64,000 bases of DNA from Carboxylicivirga taeanensis (GTDB lineage Bacteria; Bacteroidota; Bacteroidia; Bacteroidales; Marinilabiliaceae), in contig NZ_JBPUSJ010000012.1 in NCBI RefSeq assembly GCF_051851475.1, positions 69,070 to 133,069 of the forward strand. Reading direction: 5' to 3'. The notes under the pieces were generated by a model that saw nothing but the letters and a program-made list of their open reading frames with translations, had not been told where the DNA came from and ran no database searches. The position numbers and the translations under genes are program-made. Positions 31,502 to 39,366 of the stretch are shown here, piece by piece; position 1 is the stretch's first letter, and every line of letters starts with the position of its first letter.

Positions 31502-34327
31502 ATGGATAAATTCTCATTTTTGGGTAACAGTGAAATAGGCTCAATCGACGAGCTTTATCAGCAATATAAGCAAGACCCCGATTCGGTTGATGCCTCCTAT
31601 CAAAAGTTCTTCCAGGGCTTTGATTTTGCCATTGAAAACTACAAGCAGCCCACGTCATCATCTGGCTTGGTTGATAAAGAATTTTTAGTGCTTAACCTCA
31701 TTCATGGCTATCGCCAGCGGGGGCATTTGTTTACCCAAACAAACCCGGTTCGTTCGCGACGCAAATACTATCCAACACTCGATATAGAGAATTTTGAGCT
31801 GTCCGAGAAGGATATGGATACGGTTTTTCAGGCCGGTAATGAACTCGGTATTGGAGCAGCTTCGCTAAAAGATATCATTGGTCATTTGCAGCAAACCTAT
31901 TGTCAGTCGGTAGCGGTGGAGTATTTATACATCCGGCATCCCGAAATATTAAGCTGGATGAAAAGCCGCATGGAAAGTGTTCGCAACACCCCATCTTTTA
32001 CGGCCGATAAAAAACGACTCATCTTCAATCAACTCAACACCGCGGTTGGCTTCGAGAGCTTTATTCATAAAAAGTTTGTGGGCCAAAAGCGATTTTCCCT
32101 GGAAGGCTCAGAGGCCTTAATACCCGGTCTTCATGCCCTCATCGACAAAGGGGCCGAGTTAGGAGCCGAAGAGGTGGTAATTGGCATGGCACACCGCGGG
32201 CGTTTAAATGTGCTCACCAATATTTTGCATAAGCCATACAAAAACGTGTTTAAAGAATTTGTTGGTGATGAGTACGAAGAGGGCATTTCTCTTGGGGATG
32301 TAAAGTACCACTTAGGCTATTGCAGCGATGTTGAAACGTCCAATGGGAAAAAAGTGCGGGTTAATCTTACGCCCAACCCTTCGCACCTGGAAACGGTGGC
32401 GCCAATTATTGAAGGGATTTCCCGTTCGAAAATCGACCATAAATACAATCACGACTACGACAAGGTGGTGCCCATTGTTATTCATGGCGATGCAGCCATT
32501 GCAGGTCAGGGCGTCGCTTATGAAGTGGTGCAGATGGCGCAGCTGCCTGGCTATAAAACAGGAGGTACCATTCATATTGTTATCAATAACCAGGTGGGCT
32601 TCACAACCAATTACCTCGAAGGGCGTTCATCAACTTATTGCACTGATGTAGGCAAGGTTACCCGCTCACCGGTTTTTCATGTAAATGGGGATGATGTGGA
32701 GGCATTGGTCTACACCATTGAACTGGCCATGGAGTACCGTCAGCGCTTTAACTCCGATGTGTTTATCGATTTGTTATCGTACCGAAAATATGGACATAAC
32801 GAAGGGGATGAGCCGCGTTTTACTCAGCCAATCCTCTATAAAGAAATAGCACGTCATAAAAATCCGCGTGACATCTATAAGCTGAAGCTGGAAGCCGAGC
32901 GAGTGGTATCCAAGGAAGATGCCAAACAGGTTGAAGAGCGCTTCAACCAGCTGCTTGAAGAAGAGCTGGATGCCTCCAAAAAAATTGATAAAGTGGTTAT
33001 TCAGCGCTTTCTTGATGACGACTGGACCGGCTACCGCTATTCAGAACCTGAGGATTTTGTCCGCTCACCGGATACCTCAGTTAAGCGGGAGCAAATTCTG
33101 ACTTTGTTAGACCGCATTAACTATTTGCCCGAGGATAAGCAGTTCTTCAAAAAGCTGCATAAGATTGTCAATGATCGCAAAACAATGGTGAATGAGGATC
33201 GCCTGGATTGGGCTTTGGGAGAGCAGCTGGCTTATGCTTCGTTAGTGGCCGAGGGTCACCCGGTTCGTTTGAGTGGTCAGGATGCAGAGCGCGGCACATT
33301 TGCGCACCGCCATGCGGCATTAACCATTGAAGATACGGATCAGCGTTATCGTCCATTGCAGCATATAGCACTGGAGCAGGCGCCGTTTGAAGTGTATAAT
33401 TCCCTGTTGTCGGAATATGGGGTGATGGGGTTCGAATATGGCTATTCGCTGGCTAAGCCCGAAGCTTTGACCATTTGGGAGGCTCAGTTCGGCGATTTTT
33501 ATAATGTGGCGCAGGTGATTGTAGATCAGTATATCTCATCGGCCGAAGAAAAGTGGGGGCTGATGAATGGATTGGTATTGCTGCTGCCCCATGGTTTTGA
33601 GGGACAAGGACCTGAACATTCCAGTGCCCGGGTAGAACGCTTTCTGTCGCTGGCAGCTCGCAATAATATGCAGGTAGTTAACTGTACAACACCAGCTAAC
33701 TTTTTCCATGTGCTGCGTCGTCAGTTGAAGCGCGAATTCCGCATTCCGTTGGTGGTGTTTACGCCGAAGAGTCTGTTGCGTCATCCGAAGTGTGTGTCAT
33801 CGTTAACTGATTTTGAGCAGGGTGGTTTCAAAGAGGTGATTGATGATGATAAAGTGGATGTGGCAGATGTGAAACGGGTGGTTTTCTGTACCGGGAAAAT
33901 TTATTACGATCTGTTGGCCCGCAAAGAGGAATTAGATGCTCGCGATGTGGCTTTGGTGCGTATGGAGCAGATGCACCCGTTCCCGCATGAGCAGGTGGAG
34001 GCCATCTTAAAGAAGTACAGTAATGCTCTGTTGCATCTATGGGTGCAGGAAGAACCTGAAAATATGGGCGCCTGGAATTACATCCGCAGCAAGATGCCTA
34101 ATGTGGGCATTGTGCCGGTAGCCCGTATTGCCAGTGGCAGTCCGGCCACCGGATTGAATGGTCTGCATCTTATCGGACAGAATGAAATCATTAACAAAGT
34201 GTTTAAAGGCTGCCATTGTGAGCGTCAGCTTAAATACTGTGGCCTGCAGTGTGTAGAAGGTAAATCGAGAACGGAGATACTCAAGCAGCACAAGTACTTT
34301 GAAGAGAAACCTAGATTTTCAATATAA
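31502..34327 (+). CDS. sucA: 2-oxoglutarate dehydrogenase E1 component
   Basis: A 941-residue thiamine-diphosphate enzyme that decarboxylates 2-oxoglutarate and passes the succinyl group to the E2 lipoyl arm (TCA cycle). The ATG at 31502 gives the typical opening MDKFSFLGNSEIGSIDELYQ; the TTG at 31451 is rejected. Landmarks are PTLDIENFEL, VVIGMAHRGRLNVL, TPNPSHLETVAP, GDAAIAGQGVAYE (cofactor binding), SYRKYGHNEGDEPRFTQP, and the pyrimidine-binding domain with GTFAHRHA and LPHGFEGQGPEHSSAR. It is followed by sucB at 77 bp; the lipoamide dehydrogenase gene is not here. Confidence 0.96.
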   Translation: MDKFSFLGNSEIGSIDELYQQYKQDPDSVDASYQKFFQGFDFAIENYKQPTSSSGLVDKEFLVLNLIHGYRQRGHLFTQTNPVRSRRKYYPTLDIENFELSEKDMDTVFQAGNELGIGAASLKDIIGHLQQTYCQSVAVEYLYIRHPEILSWMKSRMESVRNTPSFTADKKRLIFNQLNTAVGFESFIHKKFVGQKRFSLEGSEALIPGLHALIDKGAELGAEEVVIGMAHRGRLNVLTNILHKPYKNVFKEFVGDEYEEGISLGDVKYHLGYCSDVETSNGKKVRVNLTPNPSHLETVAPIIEGISRSKIDHKYNHDYDKVVPIVIHGDAAIAGQGVAYEVVQMAQLPGYKTGGTIHIVINNQVGFTTNYLEGRSSTYCTDVGKVTRSPVFHVNGDDVEALVYTIELAMEYRQRFNSDVFIDLLSYRKYGHNEGDEPRFTQPILYKEIARHKNPRDIYKLKLEAERVVSKEDAKQVEERFNQLLEEELDASKKIDKVVIQRFLDDDWTGYRYSEPEDFVRSPDTSVKREQILTLLDRINYLPEDKQFFKKLHKIVNDRKTMVNEDRLDWALGEQLAYASLVAEGHPVRLSGQDAERGTFAHRHAALTIEDTDQRYRPLQHIALEQAPFEVYNSLLSEYGVMGFEYGYSLAKPEALTIWEAQFGDFYNVAQVIVDQYISSAEEKWGLMNGLVLLLPHGFEGQGPEHSSARVERFLSLAARNNMQVVNCTTPANFFHVLRRQLKREFRIPLVVFTPKSLLRHPKCVSSLTDFEQGGFKEVIDDDKVDVADVKRVVFCTGKIYYDLLARKEELDARDVALVRMEQMHPFPHEQVEAILKKYSNALLHLWVQEEPENMGAWNYIRSKMPNVGIVPVARIASGSPATGLNGLHLIGQNEIINKVFKGCHCERQLKYCGLQCVEGKSRTEILKQHKYFEEKPRFSI

Positions 34328-34404
34328 ATAAAGTTTTAAGTTCGAAAAAATCGATGAGACAGAAGTAAGATGTCTTCTGCCTAATAACTAGAAAACTATT
34401 AAAG

Positions 34405-35676
34405 ATGATTATTGAAATAAAAGTGCCTACCCCGGGCGAATCCATTACAGAAGTTGAACTGGCCAGTTGGTTGGTCAACGATGGTGATGTGGTAGAGAAA
34501 GATCAGGAAATAGCTGAAATTGAATCCGACAAAGCAACTTTGTCGTTGCTGGCTACAGAAGCCGGTAAAATAAGTCTAGCAGTAGAAGCGGGCGAAGCAA
34601 TTGCTGTTGGAGCCGTTGCCTGTACAGTAGATACTGACTTTGCCGGTGAGGCCAAATCAACGCCAGCCCCCGCTAAAGAGGAGGCTGCAGCAACAACTAA
34701 AGCAGAAGACAAAGAGGTGGTAGCTGAAGCTCCTAAGCAGGATGTGGCATCAACGAGTTACCCCAATGCCAAAGTATCGCCTTTAGCCAAAAAGCAAATG
34801 GAGGCGGCTGGGCTGGATATAGATCAGGTAATTAATGGTTTGAAGCGCCTGTCGACCAAAGAGGTTGATTTAGTGAAAAGCATGCCTCAGGAGAAAGAAG
34901 CAGCAGCCTCCACAAGGGCATCGTCCTTTATAGATGCCACTGCCAGCCGGGAAGCGGAGCGCCAGAAAATGTCCATGCTGCGTAAGAAGCTCAGTCAGCG
35001 TTTGGTGGCGGTGAAGAACGAAACGGCCATGCTTACCACTTTTAACGAAGTGGACATGTCGGCGGTGATGAACCTGCGCAAAAAGTACCAGTCTAAATTC
35101 ATAGAACAGCATGGTGTGAAACTGGGTTTTATGTCCTTTTTTATCAAGGCAGCATCGCTGGCCTTAAAACATCATCCCATGGTCAATGCCATGATTGATG
35201 GCGATGAGATTGTGATGCCCGAATACCACGATGTTTCGGTGGCTGTGCAAACCCCTAAAGGTTTGATGGTGCCGGTAATTCGCAATGTGGAAACCTTAAG
35301 TCTGGATGGGATTGAATCATCACTGAAAGACCTGGCTGAGAAGGCACGAAAAGGCAAAATTGGGCTGGATGAGATGACCGGCGGCACCTTTACCGTGACA
35401 AACGGAGGTGTTTTTGGTTCAATGCTGAGTACGCCAATTATCAACCCTCCACAGTCGGCCATTATGGGGATGCACAACATTGTGGAGCGTCCGGTGGCTG
35501 TGAATGGACAGGTTGAGATTCGTCCAATCATGTATTTGGCCTTGTCCTACGATCACCGCATTATTGATGGTAAAGATTCGGTTGGCTTCCTGGTTAAAGT
35601 TAAAGAGATGCTCGAAAATCCGGCTAAGCTATTATCGGGTGGCGTTGATCCCGAGCAGGCCGTGTTAGGGTTGTAA
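34405..35676 (+). CDS. sucB: 2-oxoglutarate dehydrogenase E2 (dihydrolipoyl succinyltransferase)
   Basis: A 423-residue E2 that accepts succinyl groups from E1 and transfers them to CoA. Domains in order: lipoyl domain (residues ~1-77; lipoylated Lys in EIESDKATLSL), an Ala/Pro/Glu-rich flexible linker, the peripheral subunit-binding domain (YPNAKVSPLAKKQMEAAGLD, ~112-155), a second linker, and the acyltransferase core ending with the active-site motif SYDHRIIDG. All key residues are present. It forms an operon with sucA, and the acetyltransferase gene begins 3 bp after it. Confidence 0.96.
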   Translation: MIIEIKVPTPGESITEVELASWLVNDGDVVEKDQEIAEIESDKATLSLLATEAGKISLAVEAGEAIAVGAVACTVDTDFAGEAKSTPAPAKEEAAATTKAEDKEVVAEAPKQDVASTSYPNAKVSPLAKKQMEAAGLDIDQVINGLKRLSTKEVDLVKSMPQEKEAAASTRASSFIDATASREAERQKMSMLRKKLSQRLVAVKNETAMLTTFNEVDMSAVMNLRKKYQSKFIEQHGVKLGFMSFFIKAASLALKHHPMVNAMIDGDEIVMPEYHDVSVAVQTPKGLMVPVIRNVETLSLDGIESSLKDLAEKARKGKIGLDEMTGGTFTVTNGGVFGSMLSTPIINPPQSAIMGMHNIVERPVAVNGQVEIRPIMYLALSYDHRIIDGKDSVGFLVKVKEMLENPAKLLSGGVDPEQAVLGL

Positions 35677-35679
35677 CGA

Positions 35680-36099
35680 ATGAATAGGAATCACCGAATT
35701 GTTGAAATTACGCCCGAAGAAACCATGGCCATTCGACACGAGGTAATGTGGCCCGATAAGCCAAGCGATTATGTGCGCCTGCCCAATGATGCAGAGGGAA
35801 AGCACTACGGCTTATTTGTGGATAATGAAATGGTTTCGGTAATTTCTTTGTTTATTGAATCCGGGCACGCTCAGTTTAGAAAATTCGCGACGCTATTCAG
35901 CTACCAGGGAAAAGGCTATGGGACATTATTATTGAAAGAAGTTTTTAAAATTGCTCAATGTTCCAATAGCGAAAAAATTTGGTGTAACGCCCGGCGCGAT
36001 AAGGGCGAATATTACGCCAGATTTGGGATGAGGTTAACTGATAGAACCTTTGTAAAGGGCGGAATAGAGTATGTGATTATGGAGAAAGTATTCAACTAA
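35680..36099 (+). CDS. GNAT-family N-acetyltransferase
   Basis: A 139-residue single-domain acetyltransferase. The acetyl-CoA loop is seen as FSYQGKGYGTLLLKEVF (Q/R-x-x-G-x-G/A pattern), with the earlier strand IRHEVMWPDKPSDYVRLPND and a late IWCNARRDKGEYYARFGMR typical of the fold. The substrate is unknown. It begins 3 bp after sucB and ends at the terminator, so it is likely co-transcribed with sucAB, although a functional link is not evident. Confidence 0.85.
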   Translation: MNRNHRIVEITPEETMAIRHEVMWPDKPSDYVRLPNDAEGKHYGLFVDNEMVSVISLFIESGHAQFRKFATLFSYQGKGYGTLLLKEVFKIAQCSNSEKIWCNARRDKGEYYARFGMRLTDRTFVKGGIEYVIMEKVFN

Positions 36100-36108
36100 A
36101 GACAAACA

Positions 36109-36144
36109 AAAAGGCCTCAAGCAGTATCATCTTTGAGGCCTTTT
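36109..36144. terminator. Bidirectional terminator after the GNAT gene
   Basis: AAAAGGCCTCAA (36109-36120) pairs perfectly with TTGAGGCCTTTT (36133-36144), a 12-bp stem with a 12-nt loop. Confidence 0.9.
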
Positions 36145-36146
36145 CA

Positions 36147-37793
36147 TTATTTAAATTGTTTCTCGCGTATCGCTTTGAACTCAGAATGTGCCTTCCATTG
36201 CGGATAGGCTTCCATGTTGGCGATTTCCCAACCAACCCGAAAAAGGAGCCGGGCATCGGCGGCTACACCGGATACATCCCACCAGGGTTCGTATTCATCA
36301 TCGGGTTTGTGATAGCAGTGATTGATCCAATATTGCTCTTTTTCACTCATGTAGCTTTGACCATGCTCCCAGTGATCGTTGTTGCCACGTGCAAAAAGAG
36401 CAGGTATGCCAACCCGTGCGAAGCTAAAGTGATCGGAACGGTAATACATGCCAGTGTGGGCATTGGGATCGGGTAAAATGTATCGCCCTTGTTGTTCAGC
36501 CTGTTTTTTCACTAAATCATCTAAATCCGATTGGCCATAACCCGTAATCATCACATCTCTGCATTTACCAAAAGGCAGCATCAGGTCGTTGTTGATGCAG
36601 GCAACCGTTTTGTTAATGGGAAATATGGGGTTGTCGGCATAGTAAGCCGAACCATTTAGGCCTGATTCCTCGGCTGTCGGCGAAAAAAACACAACGGTTC
36701 GCCTTGGTGGAACTGGCATGGCTTTAAATGCTTTGGCAATTTCCAGCATCCAGGCCAGTGATGTGCCATTATCCACAGCACCATTGTATATCGAATCGCC
36801 GTTCATGGGTTTACCTATGCCCAGATGGTCCCAATGGGCGGAGTAAAAAAGGTATTCATCAGCCAAATCAGTTCCTTTGATAAGGCCTAAAACATTGTGT
36901 GATACATCTTTTTCCCAATTGTTGTGCAGTTGTATATTTACTTCTGCATCCATATTCAGTCCTTTGAATTTACCGGAAGCAGCTTCGTTTCTCAGTTGAT
37001 TCAAATCCAGGTCCAGAGAAGAAAATAATTGGTTGGCAGCCTCAGCGTTAATCCATCCTTCTATTTTGCAGCGGTTGATGTAATCATTTTTAACCACCGG
37101 ATAGACTTTGGCAACAGCGGCCGAATTAACCACCACCGACCAGGGATAACCGGCGCCTTTATCTTCATGAATAATTAAACAGGCATCCGCACCTTGTCGG
37201 GCTGCTTCTTCGTATTTATAGCTCCAGCGGCCATAGTAGGTCATGGCTTCGCCGGTAAAAAAATCTTTCCGTCCGGAGTTCAGACCGGGATCATTTACCA
37301 GAACCACCACTGTTTTTCCTTTAACATCTAATCCCTCATAGTCATTCCAATTGTACTCTGGCGCCACAATGCCATAGCCGGCAAAAACCATTTGAGAGTT
37401 ATTTAACTCAATAGTGGGGGTTAAGCGACGCGAGAAGGCTACAAAATCGTCAAAAACGCTCCATCCATGTTCTGCCTTGAGACTGCTAACCCTTGCTGCT
37501 CCCTGAACTGCACCCATAACCTTTACCAGCGGCACTGGTTGAAGAAAACTGCCCTCAATGGCAGGCTCTAAGCCAATGGCTTCATACTGTTGCTGTAAAA
37601 AGTTCAGGGTGAGTTCTTCGCCTTTGCCAAAGGGTTTTCGGCCAAGGTATTTGTCACTTCCAATTTCCTGAACAAACTTCGTAATGGCTTGATTTGATAT
37701 ATGTTCGGATGCTGTTTGTAATGACTGCTCTTGTGTGCTGCAGGCTACTATATTCAGCAGTATCAGTAAGAAAATAAAATGTTGTCGGATCAT
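36147..37793 (-). CDS. M28-family zinc peptidase, lipoprotein
   Basis: A 548-residue exported aminopeptidase. The lipobox is NIVAC (Cys near residue 18). A PA-type insert is seen around residues 110-250 (GKTVVVLVNDPG, GADACLIIHEDKG). The M28 metallopeptidase core shows the zinc ligands in YSAHWDHLG, GAVDNGTSLAWMLEIA and the catalytic Glu of PTAEESGLNGS, then a late His in YYRSDHFSFARVGIPALF. It probably removes N-terminal residues from peptides at the cell surface or in the periplasm. Monocistronic. Confidence 0.9.
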   Translation of the reverse strand: MIRQHFIFLLILLNIVACSTQEQSLQTASEHISNQAITKFVQEIGSDKYLGRKPFGKGEELTLNFLQQQYEAIGLEPAIEGSFLQPVPLVKVMGAVQGAARVSSLKAEHGWSVFDDFVAFSRRLTPTIELNNSQMVFAGYGIVAPEYNWNDYEGLDVKGKTVVVLVNDPGLNSGRKDFFTGEAMTYYGRWSYKYEEAARQGADACLIIHEDKGAGYPWSVVVNSAAVAKVYPVVKNDYINRCKIEGWINAEAANQLFSSLDLDLNQLRNEAASGKFKGLNMDAEVNIQLHNNWEKDVSHNVLGLIKGTDLADEYLFYSAHWDHLGIGKPMNGDSIYNGAVDNGTSLAWMLEIAKAFKAMPVPPRRTVVFFSPTAEESGLNGSAYYADNPIFPINKTVACINNDLMLPFGKCRDVMITGYGQSDLDDLVKKQAEQQGRYILPDPNAHTGMYYRSDHFSFARVGIPALFARGNNDHWEHGQSYMSEKEQYWINHCYHKPDDEYEPWWDVSGVAADARLLFRVGWEIANMEAYPQWKAHSEFKAIREKQFK

Positions 37794-37893
37794 GATGTAG
37801 ATACTGTAAAAGAATGATTAACGAAGATACATTTTAATAATTGGTATGGCACATGTGCTTTAAAAAATAAATTTTTAAAGCATATCCACCTAG

Positions 37894-37961
37894 CAAGTTA
37901 GAGTTAAATTGACAAATGACAGGTAACAAAATACCTGAAGTGCCGTAACAGCTCTAACTTG
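37894..37961. promoter_or_regulatory. Structured element upstream of the lipoprotein gene
   Basis: CAAGTTAGAG (37894-37903) is an exact inverted repeat of CTCTAACTTG (37952-37961). Inside it AGGTA/TACCT (37921-37936) forms a smaller hairpin. TTGACAAA occurs both inside and just after the element. There is no T-run, so it is not an ordinary terminator. Confidence 0.45.
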
Positions 37962-38047
37962 TAATAATTGACAAACAAAAAATTATTAACCTAAAGTGGG
38001 CCATGGTGGCTTCTAATGGAATGCCTTGGTCTGAAATTGAATTTTGT

Positions 38048-39292
38048 ATGAAAAAAATGAAATGGTTTTCAGCAATGCTAGTTGCTGGTGTTTTTGCATT
38101 TACTGCTTGTAGCGATGACGAAAACAAAGATGTGTACAGCGAATTATCTCCTGAGCAACACAAAAAAGAGCTTGAAACAGAAGGAATTAAGCTGGTAAAT
38201 CAACTAGATGCTGCCAAAAGTCTTAAAACTTACGATGTGCTGGATGGCTTTTTTGCCAATATGGATTTAGCAAATGCTCAGCCTGCAGCAGCGGTGCAGT
38301 TTGGTCTTAACGAAATTATGGCGCTTAGCAGTGGTGTTAAATCAACTGTTAATTTAAAAGCTGCTTTGGTGGAGCAAACAAGTGCAACTAAGCAGTTTGC
38401 CGAAGAAGCAGGTGTTTACGAGTGGAATACCGAAGTGCAGGATTGGGAAGTAGTGGAAACTTCACAGACAGAAGCGACTTTTCGTTTTGATGTGGATGGT
38501 CAGACAGCCGAGGTAAGTATCTACAACTTTACCGCCAAAGAAGCCGTTCATCAGGATGAAATGTCAACAACAACAGTTGAGTTGCCATTAACACTTAACG
38601 CCCACGTTAAGTTAGGTGATGAGGTCTTAACCAGCTTTTCATTAGAGGCGCAGTGGAATGATGATGATACGCCAAAGCATGTGCAAGAAATTATCACTTT
38701 GGAGAAATTTTCTTTTGAAAGTAACCTAACAAATACCACTTCAGTAGTTAGCACCAGCGCTTCATTCAAATACGATGGTGGTGTAATTTATGCCAACGGC
38801 ATTAAAGTGGAGGGGAACTTCTCTTATGACGAGATTTTAAATTCAGTACCACAGCAGGGTGGTGACATGAACACTGTTTTTGCACAGCAAGTGCTTGAGC
38901 ATTCTAACATCTGGTTTCAGCTTGGCAATATTAAAGTTGAGGGTATTTTCGATGTGAAAGGGTTTATGGAAGAGTTGTCTAACTCATTTGAGCAGACTAC
39001 TACCGAAGCTGAGATGGAAAACATGCTAATCGACCTGATCAATAAATATGTTATTACCTATGTGCGTTATGATGATACAAACGAAATCATTGCTAAGGGT
39101 GAGTTCTACCTGAAAGAGGTGCAAGATAACTATGGAGGTATCTATAACGAACCAGCCATGTTAATGGTGTTTGGTGATGGCTCCAAAGTAACTGTTGACC
39201 AGTTTGTTGAGGAAGGATTTAGCGGTCTTGTAACTGAAATTGAAAATTTTGTTGCCGCCTTGGATGCCAGCTATGGAACGCCAGTGCAATAA
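38048..39292 (+). CDS. Hypothetical lipoprotein
   Basis: About 414 residues from the ATG at 38048, which begins a lipoprotein signal MKKMKWFSAMLVAGVFAFTA followed by Cys and an acidic SDDENKD sequence, often a surface-export signal in Bacteroidota. The upstream GTG at 38003 would hide the signal and is rejected. The mature protein is acidic and rich in Thr/Glu/Val beta-type segments with no recognised domain. It has its own terminator, so it is a single transcription unit ahead of the TonB receptor gene. Function unknown. Confidence 0.7.
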   Translation: MKKMKWFSAMLVAGVFAFTACSDDENKDVYSELSPEQHKKELETEGIKLVNQLDAAKSLKTYDVLDGFFANMDLANAQPAAAVQFGLNEIMALSSGVKSTVNLKAALVEQTSATKQFAEEAGVYEWNTEVQDWEVVETSQTEATFRFDVDGQTAEVSIYNFTAKEAVHQDEMSTTTVELPLTLNAHVKLGDEVLTSFSLEAQWNDDDTPKHVQEIITLEKFSFESNLTNTTSVVSTSASFKYDGGVIYANGIKVEGNFSYDEILNSVPQQGGDMNTVFAQQVLEHSNIWFQLGNIKVEGIFDVKGFMEELSNSFEQTTTEAEMENMLIDLINKYVITYVRYDDTNEIIAKGEFYLKEVQDNYGGIYNEPAMLMVFGDGSKVTVDQFVEEGFSGLVTEIENFVAALDASYGTPVQ

Positions 39293-39319
39293 GCAGAACA
39301 ATTAGATAGTAATGAAATT

Positions 39320-39344
39320 GGAGGTCGGATTCGGCCTCCTTTTC
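39320..39344 (+). terminator. Terminator of the lipoprotein gene
   Basis: GGAGGTCG (39320-39327) pairs with CGGCCTCC (39332-39339) including one T-G pair, followed by TTTTCTTG. Confidence 0.82.
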
Positions 39345-39366
39345 TTGTTTTATTAATAATTATCTT

